From the NCBI RefSeq assembly GCF_037893015.1, contig NC_133663.1, forward strand, positions 1,526,878-1,590,877: a stretch of 64,000 nucleotides of DNA. The letters run 5' to 3'. Origin of the DNA: Macrotis lagotis (taxonomy: Eukaryota; Chordata; Mammalia; Peramelemorphia; Peramelidae). A program made the position numbers and the translations under genes. Below are positions 22,501 through 33,645 of the stretch, one piece after another (the first letter of the stretch is position 1; the number at the start of each line of letters is the position of its first letter). The notes under the pieces are model-generated. The model was given only the letters and a program-made list of their open reading frames with translations. It searched no databases and was not told where the DNA came from.

Positions 22501-24729
22501 GCTTATTTGCCCATCTCTTTCCAGTCTCCAGCAATGTTCTGCTCTCTCCTACTCACACACTTACACAGATACACCTGCTTACAACAGATGACCCAGTTTC
22601 ATTGAGAAGACCAAGGCATTGTCCTCCTTCAACCCCAAGAGCTCGGCATCATCACCATGTTCTCCTCCTCTGTTGTTTCAACAGAGGAAATCTCTTGATT
22701 CCATCCTCTCTCACTCACCTCTTCCCAGGCCTTTCTCCATTCTCCTGACTGCCCTTTTCTTCTCACAGGACCCTGAGATGCTCCAGAGCGGCTCCTCCTG
22801 GACCCTTCTAGCCAGTCCATTTCCTATTCTGTCACTCTCTTCCCCTTCACTGCCAAACTCTGAAGTCTTTCCTCTGTCCTTGTCACTTCTCCTTTCCTCC
22901 TGGAACAGTATCTTCTTGGCTGTGCTCCCACCTTCATCTTTGCCTGGAATTAAAACAGGGAACAATCTCCCTGACTGTAACCCCTGGTCCTGGTACTCTC
23001 TCTGTATCTCTGTCTATCTCTGTCTGTCTCTCCCTGTCTCTCTCTGTCTCTTTCCTTTCCCCATCTTCTTCTGGAGGACAAAACACCAAAAAATACCTTG
23101 GTTCTTCAACTTTTTTTGTGGCAAAAACGAAGAGAAAAGTCAGAAATGAGAGGAATGACCAGTAACAGTCTTTTTTTTTACTGCTAAGAACTGGAAATCT
23201 ATGAACCTTCTATCCAGGTCAGGAAAAAGGACTCCAAAGATGTGACCCCTGGTGGCCCCCCTTGCAAATAGCTGTGTTCATCCAAGTGGCAAGCGCTATA
23301 CAATCTGACCCAAAGTCGAACAAAGCTCCCTCTTCAGGAGACTCCCCTGGAATGAGCAGGGTGCTGCCCGTTAAGCCAACCCCTTCCTCTTGGCATGACA
23401 CATACGCCCCTTCTGGAGGCCCACCAGAGTCACCTGGAAGAGGAGTCCAAGGCCCCAGTCAGTCCCAGGTCTGAGGCATTTCTGAGGCCTCAGGCAAAGC
23501 CTACCTGTGGTTTGTTCCCAAGCCGGGGGGAGGAGAGAACAGTATGGCTCTTGTGGGGGGGAGGCAGCTCCATTCCGGGAGGGGAGCCTCAAGAGGAGGA
23601 AAAAGGACTTTCTATTTAGAAGAGGAAGGATGACTCTCCCAGGGAAACACAAATGACTGTGTTGTCTGCGTCCCCAGCACCACGGTCAGCAGCCTCCAAC
23701 CAGCTGAATGAAGCCAAAGGCCAGGAGCAGTGGGAGGAAGCAACAGAAGCTGGGCAGTCAAGTTCAGGAAGGGCTGGGGGAGAGCAGAAGAGGAGCCCTG
23801 GGGGCTCTGTCTCTGACGGTTGTGAACAGCATCTTTAGAGAGCCAGTGGAAAGTCATCGAGGCTGGAATCCCACAAGCCAAAGACCCTAGGGTCCAGGCC
23901 AGGGTCCCCCTTTCAGGAAGCAACATGTGAACCCTTTCTGTTTTTTGTGGACCTCTAGTTTGGTCCACAGAGGCCAGGGACCCATGGAATAGGGGTGATC
24001 TTCCTGGGCACTAAATGGAAGAACCCCAAGCTTCTGGCCAAGATGTCCAGCCCTCACTGGGGCTGTGGGAGACCTGGGTCTCTCCAGGTGCTCGTCCTCA
24101 TGCCTCTGCATCCCTCATGCGTATACTATTTCTCATCAGGGCCACCCTCAGGGGAGGCTTCTTTTTCAAGCTGGAGAAGTCAAAATTGGGCTCTAGATAA
24201 CTGCCAGTAGCCAAGGTGGGCTATTAGAGTCCCCATCATGCAGCCAAGCAACAGACTCATGGAATTAGCTAAGCAAGAACTGAATCATCCGAGGTCATGG
24301 AGTCACAGATGGGAGAGGTCCCTTTGATCAATGGCCCGAATGTGTCCCCAGAATATGTCTAGTGCTGATGGTGAAGCCATGCCAACCTTGCCTCATCAGC
24401 TCTGGGAAGATCCAGAGCTCAGTCTTCTCCCACCCTCCCCCCGGCTCCAGTCAATAATGTGCTAAATGAAGAGCCAGCAGTCCCTGGCACCCTGTGAGCA
24501 GATTGACCCAGAGCCCACATAGCCCAGAATCCCACCATTTGAGAGATCTCTTGGGGTGTTTGGCCTCACTCTGATAAGGTTAAATCTCCTGCCCAGGTCT
24601 CGGGGCACTGCTGAAAGCTGGAGAGCATGCAGGAGAATGACCAACATTAGGGGAACAGGACCAGTGGAAGTAGGTAGGGATAACAATTAGGGGAACATGA
24701 AAGGGGTCTTCAAGTTCTGAAAGACTGAA
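22501..24729. other. Unassigned intron-like stretch
   Basis: Mostly unique. Pyrimidine-rich patches continue to about 23055 (TCTC/TGTC). No exon recognised. Overlapping frames on both strands (22619-23149, 23612-23968) show no domain. Confidence 0.4.
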
Positions 24730-24879
24730 GGGGGTGGCTAGGTGGTACAGTGGATAGAGCATGAGCCCTGGAGTCAGGAGGACCTGAGCTCAAATTCAAC
24801 CTCAGGCACATAATAATTTCCTAGTTGTGTGACCTTGGGCAAGTCACTTAACCCCATTGCCTTGCAAAAAAACAAACAA
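24730..24879 (+). repeat. tRNA-derived SINE with TSD
   Basis: Full-length copy ending aaaaaaacaaacaaa, flanked by the 10 bp repeat aaagactgaa at 24720-24729 and 24880-24889. Confidence 0.93.
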
Positions 24880-25452
24880 AAAGACTGAATGGGCAAGCAG
24901 AATAGGCGGGTTCTGTCTGGCACCTGAGACTGAGCCAGGACCTACATAGCCTGCAGAGTCTGGATTAGGCTTCAGGAAGCCTTCGCCCAAGTCAGGAGGT
25001 ATGAACTCCTGCCTGCAATGCCCATATGGGCAGCTGGCATTCTGTGCCATGCTTATCAGTCCCTTTTTCAAGGGATCTCTGGGCAGCTCATCCCCACCAA
25101 AACCTTTGGCAAACCATGAGCTCTCCTTAGTATCACCTTCTTCCTAATCCAAGGCATGTTAATGAAGTGCCTTGACAACATAAGACGTGGCTGTCCCCTG
25201 TCCTGTGAGACCTGGAGGAAGGGTCAGGCAAGAACTGAAAGGAAAAAGGGATGGGGGCTCTGCCTCAAATGGCCGGCATGAAGTGTGGTGTCAGAAAAGG
25301 TGAGACTATCACCATACCCCAGTTTCCTCATCTGTAACATGGGGAGAATCCCCCCTTCTGAGATTCACAATGATGGTGCAGAATGAACAAAATGCCAGCT
25401 CTAAACACCTTCATCCCCTCTTCCCCAAAGTCATCCCCCAGCCACAACTTAC

Positions 25453-25642
25453 ATAAGCAGCCAGGAGGGTCTTCTGGGCCAGGATGATGGCCAAGTAGAG
25501 GCAGGGGGCAGCGAGCAGCATGCTCCCAGCACAGACCAGTGGCTCAGCCTTCGGGGTGTGCTTCTTGTATCTTCTTGCCATCTCTGCCCCTGCGAGGACC
25601 CCAACGATCCCTGTCACAACAGTCAGTCCCCCAAAAATCAAG
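25453..25642 (-). CDS. SPNS3: Internal exon of Spinster-type transporter (SPNS3-like)
   Basis: The 190 bp exon encodes 63 complete codons after one base of a split Ser codon. It is bounded by a good acceptor (tgcttctctcatcag) and donor (gtaagt) on the minus strand. The peptide starts LIFGGLTVVTGIVGVLAG, has the charged loop AEMARRYKKHTPKAEPLVCA and ends in a membrane segment (APCLYLAIILAQKTLLAAY). This is the typical two-helix part of Spinster major-facilitator proteins, about residues 330-395 of a roughly 510-residue protein. From memory, GAE-ARRYKK and APCLYLA fit SPNS3 better than SPNS1 or SPNS2 (SPNS2 exports sphingosine-1-phosphate; the substrate of SPNS3 is less clear). Head-to-head placement with UBE2G1 matches the human order. 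Neighbouring exons were not recognised. Confidence 0.85.
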
Positions 25643-26649
25643 CTGATGAGAGAAGCACAAGAGACTCTATTAGCTGGAGGGTCAGGACAGTGGCCAATCA
25701 AGGCTGGGGTGAGGGGCTGCCCATACTGGGAGCAACCTCAGGAAAGGACGTTGAGCCACCCCAAGTCCTGCTTTCTCAGGAGCAGTGGAATGAGGGCTGT
25801 ATTGGGCCCCTGGACTAGGAGTCAGCCCAATCTCTCATACTTCCTAGGTGATCTTGAACTAGTGATGTTTTAGAAACCATTTTCTCATCTGTAAAATGGG
25901 AATCACAATTTATATACCACTGGTTTCACAGGACCATTAGGAGAAGAACCAGTGGAAACATGAGGCTGTGTAGACATCTTTGCCCCCCAGCCTCCTTCCT
26001 CATCACACCCCAAGTCAGGTTCTGGACACTGTGCCGGGAAAGCCCTGGAGTGTGAAGGAGAGAACCCTTGGAGACTTCCCCTTCCAGCAACTGCAGGAAA
26101 CTTGAATATTCCTCCCCCAATTGGAAGAATAAATCCTTTTTCAGTTATAGACACTGACAGCATCCCTGCCCTCCTTTGGGATGACTAGACGGGCACCCCC
26201 TTATCTCTGCAGTGTCCATATCCCTCAGACTACACCAGGGGGCAGAGTAAGGCTTCTAGACCCCCATGTCAAGGCTAGAGCACAGTATTGCTCCTGGGAA
26301 TGCATAGATCCCATGGGCAGACCTCCTTCTCTTCCCAAGAGACACTGTTCAGGAAACTCCCTTCTCTCTCGAAGCCAGGCCCCAAGCTTCCCAGCTTATA
26401 GACACTCATTCTTCTTCCCTACTTTCTTGGAAACACATATACAGAGATTCACAATTTCTTGTACAAATCTCTTTCTGGTTCTTCTCTGTTGATTTTTCAT
26501 TTTGATAAAATTTTAGTTGAAGTTTAATTTAATAAAAAGAAACCCAGAAAGAAAACAGGGGAAAAGGCAAATAGTCATCAAGAGAGCCCCCCAAAGAGGA
26601 GAGGCTGCTTCTTTAGTTGGCCAGTTATAATGGACTTCATACCTCCCAC
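25643..26649. other. Unassigned, probable SPNS3 intron
   Basis: Directly upstream of the exon in the direction of transcription. No second transporter exon recognised. Frames at 25903-26163 show no membrane segments. Confidence 0.4.
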
Positions 26650-27100
26650 CAACACTTCTGGCTCTGATGGAAAGACTCCTTCTAGTACCTCCATTTAAGG
26701 AGCTCGCCCAGGCTGGTCAGCTCTTCATGCTCAATTCCTTCTTCCTCCCCCAAATCCCTCTTCCCTATTGACTTTTATATGTTTCTTCTCTCATTAGAAT
26801 GCAAGCTCCTTGAGGGCAGGGACTATCTTCTCCTCCTCCTCCTCCTCCTCCTTTTTCTTTTTCCTCTTCTTTCTTTTCTTCTTCCTCTTCCTTCTTATTT
26901 CTCCTTCCTTCTCACTTATTCTCTCCTCCTCCTCCTCCTTCCTTTCTTCTTCTTTCTCTCTGTTCTCCTTTTCCTCCTTCTCTGTTTTCCTCCTCCTCCA
27001 CCTCTTTCTCCTTCCTTGTATTTCTGCTCCCAGCGCTTTAGCACAGTGCTTGGCAAACTATGTGCAATTTTAATTAGTGTTTGTTGACTGACTGACTAAT
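26650..27100 (+). repeat. L2 3' end with expanded (TCC)n
   Basis: The left part ends ttagaatgcaagctccttgagggcaggga and the right part resumes cagcgctttagcacagtgcttggc and gtgtttgttgactgactgac, which are consecutive in L2. Between them lies about 180 bp of C/T-only sequence (26826-27010), replacing the usual short tctttttgcctttcttt. Confidence 0.8.
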
Positions 27101-27319
27101 CAAAAGGAGTTTCCTGTGTGCCATCAGTCTTCCCAGCGACTCCTCTGTGGCCCTTGTCCTCTACCTTCCTCAGATAGTTGGAAACACCTCGATGTCTTCA
27201 GCTCCCCACATACATATGGAAAACCATCCTAACAATAAGAAAGACCCCAAACGACACAGGCTGCTCTTTGGGAGGTTGATGGGGACGTTGTCAATACAGA
27301 GATTGTCAGTCTATGCCTA

Positions 27320-27440
27320 GTCACCCCTCCCCATTTTACAGATAAAGAAGCTGAAGCCCTAAGAGCTAGTGTGAGCTGTCCAAGTTCCACAAGAAGAAAA
27401 CATTTGAATTCAATAAGGAAGAATGATTTGAACCCAGGCC
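27320..27440 (-). repeat. MIR fragment
   Basis: Reverse-complement MIR: ccccattttacagataaaga, gagctgtccaagttccacaa, gatttgaacccaggcc. Confidence 0.6.
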
Positions 27441-28859
27441 TTTGGCCCCTGAATCCAGCAAGCATTCCAGTAGAGTACCTCCCACCTTGTGGTCAGACTA
27501 TGACAAACAAGTGGTGGGTGACACAGGGGTTTGATATCACCCCCTTACCATCAGGCCAGGACTCTGATGGCCTTGCCTCCTCCATAATGTCCTCTTGTGT
27601 GAGCTGAGGCACCAGGAGAAGGCTCCTCGAACCCATGACCCCCTCTGAGGTCTTCCTGTCCTTGGCCACAGACTGTCATTGCCCAAATAGAAAGCACAGT
27701 GGACTCCCCAAGTGTTCCTTCGGTCTCTGCTCTGTCACAGACCCAGGCCCAGACCTACCATTGGCACACAGCTCCTCCAGGATCTTTGCCAAAGACAACT
27801 TCAAATGGGACCAGGAGAGGCAGACACAACCCAACTGTGAGAAACCTACCCCCGGGTGACCCAGGCCTGTCCCCAGTGGCAATGAAGGGGCAGGAATGGG
27901 TCTTCGATAAAGGCATTCCTTCTGGAGATGGACACAGCCGTGGTCATCGCTATCTTGGGCCTTGAACCACGCCCCCTGAGTGCCCAGCAGCCTGGCCCCG
28001 CTCCCCTCCCCAGCTCATTACCTTGATTTTCTTCACTATCCACGGAGACAGAACTGACATGCCGCCTGGTTAATCATCCTGGGAGAGCTATTCATAGCCA
28101 TCTGCCGAGGCATCCTCTCCCTCTGGGGCAAGGCCCTGTAGATGCCCCACATCTGCTCTAAGAAGGTCAGCTGATAGAGGAATCACTATGGCTTTCTCTA
28201 GAAGCCCACTGTGGGACCCCGGCCTCCAAATCTCACTGGCTCCTCAAGAAGCAAAGCCAATAGGAGCTGGACCATGGGAATGCAGATTCAGACAGAGGAC
28301 CAGTGTGAACGTGGTCCGGGGCTCATGGATCCTGAGGAAGGGGAGCTGCTCTATTGCTCTTTCTTCCCAAGTCGCCCAGGACTCAACATAAACCAAGGGA
28401 ACGCCCCTGTTTTAGAAGAGGCTCAAGGAAGAGAGGAGGACCCTGCTAGGTTCTGGCTCAGGAGGAGGGGCACCTCCACAGGACACAAAGAAGAATCCAA
28501 GAAGAAAAACCCAGAGGAGATCTGAAGGAGGAGAAGGGGAACACACCAGTAAAGAAAAGTGGTGAGGGCCGTGTGACTCACAACCTCCAAGATGCCCCCT
28601 TGGCAAGAAGGAGAGAGCAGGGGCCTCCCTGCCCCGGGCCAGGGCAGCTTTTCTAAGGAAACAGCAGCAAGGATGGGTCTGCTCCATTTCTGACATCTCT
28701 CTCCAGACTCCAGGCCCCCTCCCACGGCCCTGGGTCAGGCTTGCTCTTCATGGCCTCCCAAAATGGGCCATTGGCGTGCACTCATCCACGTGCCAGTCTC
28801 CATCCTCACTGACCCCCTTGAGCTCCTGAGACTGAACCGGAGTCTCTGAGGGTCTGTCC
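27441..28859. other. Unassigned, probable SPNS3 intron
   Basis: Unique, GC-moderate sequence. Two stretches with splice-like ends on the minus strand were looked at and rejected (see rejected list). Nothing else recognised. Confidence 0.4.
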
Positions 28860-29306
28860 CTCCTCTCCCTCTTCCTCTAGCCCCACCCCATCTCTCCCAC
28901 TTGCTCTCCCTTCTCCAAGTCCCTTCATCTCTTCTCGTTGGGTCTCCCCACCTCAGTCTGTCCTCTCTCCCCTCCCCCTCTTCCCCCCTCTATTCTCCCC
29001 ACACACACACACACAGCCTCTCCTGTTCTCTTTTCAGACCAAAGGCCACCAGGGCTCCCAAGAAGACACCGAATGAAGAGTCACACCACTGAAGGGTCTT
29101 TCAGAGACACACACACACTCACACACACTCATACTCACAGTCACACACATACACCCATACACACACACACAGTCACTCACATACACCCATACACATACTC
29201 ACACACATTCACATACACATACACACATACTCACATACACACATACACATTTGCACACACAGTCACTCACATACACACATACACACTCACACACATACAT
29301 TCACAT

Positions 29307-29356
<50 letters not shown>
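28860..29356. repeat. Polypyrimidine tract followed by a long CA-rich microsatellite
   Basis: 28860-28998 is almost all C/T. CA arrays occupy 28999-29014 and 29107-29354, with mixed CA/TA/CT units at first and about 23 perfect CA units at the end (29309-29354). Frames reading His-Thr repeats are artefacts. Confidence 0.95.
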
Positions 29357-29357
<1 letters not shown>

Positions 29358-29894
29358 CCTGCTTTCTGCAGTGATTCCGTCCTTCTGCCCTCTTGGCTCG
29401 GGCTCCTTCTTGCCCATGCTCAGGGGCTGCTTTCTGCCCTCACGCCTTCCTCCCCCAGGCAGGCATAAGAGGGGGAGCCCAGTCAGACTCTTTCTAGAGA
29501 GCCAGGAGGGGCTTAGCTGGCAGCTGGGTCACCGTCCTCCTGTCTCCTTCCTCCTTCATCAACCATACATGCCCCTACACACATGCACACATATATCTGC
29601 ACATGTGTGCACACGTGTATTCACACACACACATAGGAGGTTTGGGGGCAGGGACAGTGAGTTTTGTGCCCTGGATCTGGTTCTGCCGCAGGGATCCTGA
29701 GAAGGAAGGAAAGGACTCCTGGGGGGAGGAGGGGAGGAGGGGGAGGTAAGGGCCAGTCCAGGCACCTTGTTACGTGTGTGCACTGGGCCAGAGGCCACTC
29801 CTCCCCAGGTCCGTGTGTAAACGTGGGCTGGGGGGAGGGTGCGTTCTGAACTCCCCGTGATGCCTGTCCTCCTGTTACCCGGCAGCTGCGACAT
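29357..29894. other. Unassigned non-coding stretch
   Basis: Unique sequence with a short CA/TG patch near 29575-29635 and a purine run near 29720-29745. No exon recognised. Confidence 0.4.
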
Positions 29895-30120
29895 GATGTA
29901 TAGAGTCTGGATACAGAGTCAGGACAATCTGGATCTAGATTCTGCCTCAGACGCTAGGCTGTGTGACTCGGGGCTAGTCACTTCCTTCCTCTGCCTTGGT
30001 TTCCCCATCCATCAGTAGCAACTACTTTCCAGAGTTGTGCCGAGGACCAAATGAGACAACTTTGTAGAGTTGAGTGATGCTGGTAGTAGGTTTTCTCAGA
30101 TCCTTGTAAGGTGAATTTGT
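29895..30120 (+). repeat. MIR element
   Basis: Sense MIR landmarks in order: cagagtcaggacaatctgga, ctaggctgtgtgactcgggg, ttggtttccccatcca, gtgccgaggaccaaatgaga. Confidence 0.7.
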
Positions 30121-30679
30121 AAAGGCAAATTGAGGTCGCCTGGCTGGTTGGTAGTCGGATGCACCAGACAGGGGCTCCTGAGCACTCTTATTAGAAATCT
30201 CCACCCTTCAGGGTGGAGCTGGGATGGAAACCTGAGGGAAGAAGCACCGAGCCACCCTCAGGGCTGACCCACCAGTGGAAGCAGGAGCGAGGGAAGAAAC
30301 CCCAAGGTGGGGCTGGGGAAGGGATCCCAGAGAAGAGCTGGAGCAAAGGAGACTGGTCATCCAAGGAGTGTCCAGCCCAAAACAGAAACAAACCCCAATC
30401 TTCAGCAGAAGGGCCAGAGATCATGGGTGAGACCTCCTAGGCCTGTGGAGCAGCAGACCTAGCTGAATGAGCCACCTGGACCCAAGGGGGCCACATTTCC
30501 CTGCAGACACTGGGAGACCCTCTGAAGGAGTGGCCACCTCTGCCCATCTCCAGGGGATACAGGTATAAGGCGGAAGGAGGGGATTGGCTGTCCTCTGTCC
30601 TTCATTCTTAGAGGCCAGACTGGACCTCTGGGAGCTCCAGGCTCAGCCTCTCAGCTAATTCCATCATGAGCTCCAACTC

Positions 30680-30867
30680 CCCATGTAGGTCTCAAACTCA
30701 GGATGTCCAGAATTGAACTCATTGCCTTCTCCACCCCAAGCCCTCCCTTCTGTCAGATTTCCCAATTACTTTCGAGGGTGCTATCCTCTTCGCTGTTGCC
30801 AAGGTTCACAACCTGGATGCCATCCTCAATTCCCACCATCTCTCGTCCCTGCCTCAGACACTTAGTA
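30680..30867 (+). repeat. L2 LINE fragment
   Basis: Sense L2 text upstream of its 3' end: ggtctcaaactcaggatgtc, cagaattgaactcattgcct, acaacctggatgccatcctc, aattcccaccatctctc. Confidence 0.7.
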
Positions 30868-31000
30868 CCTGAGCAAGTCCCCCTACCCTGTTTGTTTCCT
30901 CATCTGGAAAATGAGCTGGACCCCCCCCCCCCCCAAGCTTCCTGGCTGCATGACCCTTTGCCTCTGGCTGCCCCAGCTTTCTATTTGTAAAGAGGGGATC
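30868..31000 (+). repeat. SINE/MIR-type fragment with a C14 run
   Basis: Text such as gagcaagtccccctaccctg, tttcctcatctggaaaatga, gctgga fits the 3' part of a tRNA-derived SINE. A run of about 14 C lies at 30921-30934. Confidence 0.5.
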
Positions 31001-31764
31001 CTGGCAGCCTCTGCTACAAGGAAACCGGGAGAATCTAATGAGATTCTAACGTTTTCCCGATCTGTGCTCTCGATATGAGGACGATTACGGGAAAGGAAGA
31101 AGAGAGGCTTCCGGAGTCAGACTAACGCCATGCTAGTGATTGAAGGCAGAATGAGTCCCCTGCACTAACTTGGAATGATGAGAAAGGGAGAAGCAGCTGA
31201 AGAGTGATGGGCAGCAGAGGCCCAGGGAGAGGAGGGGGCTGGCGGAGACAACTCCCTGAGATGGCGGCAGGTGCTGCCGGGACAGAAGGAGCAGCCGTCA
31301 GAAGTCTTCACAGGCTCATGAAAGCTGCCAAACGGAGCAGGTGAGGCAGGTAAACTGAGGCCTGTGGGTCAGCTGGTATGTCCTGGGTCCAGGAAGCATT
31401 GCACACAGGAACCAGCTGCATTGGGCAGAGTCAAGATTGAACCTGTTGTGTTGACCCTTTCATCATCCGCCAAGTGAAATGCCAGGCAGCAGGTTAACCA
31501 ATCTCTGCCATCTACCGGACGCTGCCCATGATCCTGGGGTTCTGAGCTGGAGTGGCTGCCAGAAACCTTCTCCTACCTCTTGGAGAGGCCGCAATCTGCA
31601 CTAGTGGAGGACCAATATGCCTGGTAGATTGTGAGTTCCAGAGTAAGACCCGGGCCCTTTTTGCCCATTTGTGTCCCAGAGATAGCCCAGGAGGACATGG
31701 TCCCTCCAGATCCAATGAAGGGATCCTTGATTTAGAGCAGGAAGGAGCCTCCAAGTTTGACTAG
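31001..31764. other. Unassigned non-coding stretch
   Basis: Nothing recognised. Overlapping frames on both strands near 31512-31764 show no domain. Confidence 0.4.
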
Positions 31765-31825
31765 ACCAACCCCTCATTTTTCAGATGAGGAAACTGAGGT
31801 GCAGAGATTTGAACTCAGGGCCACT
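31765..31825 (-). repeat. MIR fragment
   Basis: Short reverse-complement MIR piece: cccctcatttttcagatgag, gaaactgaggtgcagag, tttgaactcaggg. Confidence 0.6.
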
Positions 31826-32565
31826 GATTTTTTTCTGTTACCTCGCAAAGAACGTTGAATTGCTGATTACCATAGGTTGGATGGAATTATCCTGGCTTGT
31901 AATTTTTAAAAATGCACCCCAACAACCAGACTAGACCCTGGGGCTCCTTGTCTCCTCCCCGTGCTGCTGTTCCCGGCAGGGTACGTGTCCCTACCTGCCC
32001 CCGGTTTGGGGTTTCCGTCTATACACTCCTGGGAACGAGGAGGACAGATATTTTTTGGGGAGAGGGGGTATTTTGTTTACTCTTAAACAAGAATATTTTA
32101 TTAATGTATAAAAAACATTATACAAAATGATAATAAATAAATATTTTAAAAAATAAAATAAAAAATAAAAAAATGAATAAGTCTGGAGCTAACCCATGGG
32201 AGCTTTATGATGTCTGGAGAGGACAAGACATGAGCTGCCAGTGTTCTGGGCAGATCAGAACAACCCTGAACCTTCCTGATCTGTGACTGTGTGGACAGGA
32301 CAGAAAAAGAGGCAGAAGGAGGTGCCTCAGAAGGAAAAGGTCTGGCTTTGGCCACCTGCTCCTGGGAGTCTGTGCTCAACAGGGAAGGCAAAGAGATGGT
32401 TGGCATACGGGACCTTACCCAAAGGTCACCAAGAGAGACATAACCCCATTGTGAGGTCCAAGCAGGAAAGCAGGACAACCAGAGAACCCAGAGCACTCTG
32501 AGGAGCAGGGATTCCTGGACTGAGCCCCCCTCCCACCCCCCCACATGCGCTTCAACAAGAGTTTG
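31826..32565. other. Unassigned, with an AT-rich patch
   Basis: A 32095-32175 segment is nearly pure A/T. The rest is unique. No exon recognised. Confidence 0.4.
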
Positions 32566-32569
32566 GGTC

Positions 32570-32960
32570 AGTGTTGACTGTTATAAATGACTTAGTCCAT
32601 TACTTAGTCCAGAGTGATTAAAATGGGGTTTTTTTTTTTTATTAAAATGTCTCAATAAATGGCACACCTCTCTCAAGGTGGAAAGGGGCAAGGAATTCCA
32701 AAAATTTTAGGCCTTTTATGCAATTTGAATGACTTTGTTCCTGCCCCTTCTAGCTAAACCTTGACTGGGGTCACAATCGAATTGATACTTCAGTCCCTAG
32801 GCTAACTTAGATCTAGTTGGGGCAATCAAATCAGTTTTTGATGAGATGGAGTCTTTTATCTTAACTCAGTACCTACCCATAGGCACCAATACAGGCAGAC
32901 CCGTCTTTGTCATGTAAACTCACAATTCTCCCTTCACATTCTTGTGGAACCCAAACCCCC
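32570..32960 (-). mobile_element. Possible LTR-type fossil, antisense
   Basis: Read on the minus strand, this AT-moderate block holds a TATA-like gcataaaagg near 32715 followed, about 75 bases on, by AATAAA-like signals near 32640. That is the spacing seen inside retroviral LTRs. No matching partner LTR, internal region or clean end repeats were seen. Weak call; it may be unique sequence. Confidence 0.2.
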
Positions 32961-33037
32961 CATGCTTCTCATGAAGACTATGCACCAAGATGCAAAGAAT
33001 GACAAAGGAAGTCCTTAGTGATGGGACAAGGTCTGGG

Positions 33038-33270
33038 GTACTGGCAGCACACCTATTTAATCCCACACACCTGGGAGGGAGAGCTAATACACTGGGTGAC
33101 AAATGAGATCCAAAAAAGAGCTCAACCACTAGGATGACTGGCCCAATCCAATGATACAAAACTGAACAAGGATGAAGTGGAAGCCAACACTTGGGCATTT
33201 TCCAAGCTGCACAAATACAGGGTTGAGGCAACATAGCTAGACACTCATCTGTCTGAAAAAGATCTGGGGG
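33038..33270 (+). pseudogene. Possible 7SL RNA-derived copy, diverged
   Basis: The left end (ctggcagcacacctattta, atcccacacacctgggaggg) parallels the 7SL 5' end (ggtggcgcgtgcctgtagtc, ccagctactcgggagg). The right end (agctgcacaaatac, gaggcaacatagctagacac) parallels the 7SL 3' end (cactgcactccagc, tgggcaacatagcgagac). Length (about 230 bp) is shorter than 7SL (about 300), and the middle is poorly matched. No A-rich tail is obvious. An old SRP RNA pseudogene is the best reading. A minus-strand 121-codon frame crosses it and is not a gene. Confidence 0.5.
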
Positions 33271-33574
33271 TCTGAGTGTGACCACAAGTTCAGTGTGTAT
33301 CAGTGATCTGATACCACAACCAAGACAACAAATTCCTCCACACCTTCAGGTATATGGAAAAAGGCTTCATTGCAGACAGAGAAAGGACCCACTTTGGACT
33401 GTGTGCTGGTCAGGTAAGGACTGGATCACTTCTGGGTCCCACCCAATCTGAGGATTGGGACTCTGGGTTTTAACCTACAAAAAAAAAAAAGATTTAGAGA
33501 GGACACAGAAGCCAAGTCCCTCATCAAACAAGGGACTACACATAGGAAGAAATGTTTGATTTTTGTCTGTTAGC

Positions 33575-33645
33575 CTGGTGCTAGCACAAAGCCTACTGTG
33601 GAGCAGATGCTGAACAAATGTCTGTTGACTGACCGGCTGACCGAT
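33575..33645 (+). repeat. L2 3' end fragment
   Basis: Landmarks gcctggtgctagcacaaagc and gaacaaatgtctgttgactga, the L2 terminus in sense. Confidence 0.6.

Noticed and set aside
22193-22591. 132-codon frame rich in Ser, Pro and Leu
   Set aside because: It is a translation of the TTCTCC/TCC tract. The same applies to 26779-27087.
27774-27839. Minus-strand segment between a cag acceptor and a gtaggt donor, as a possible SPNS3 exon
   Set aside because: The peptide (LSWSHLKLSLAKILEEL) does not match any conserved Spinster segment in any frame.
28583-28655. Minus-strand segment with a strong polypyrimidine acceptor and a gtgagt donor
   Set aside because: The encoded peptide is Gly/Arg/Pro-rich without membrane character and fits no part of SPNS3. 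Probably cryptic sites.
28938-29700. Frames with long His-Thr repeats (176 and 149 codons)
   Set aside because: They are translations of the CA array, not protein.
32920-33285. 121-codon minus-strand frame
   Set aside because: It overlaps the 7SL-like block and has no domain or splice context.
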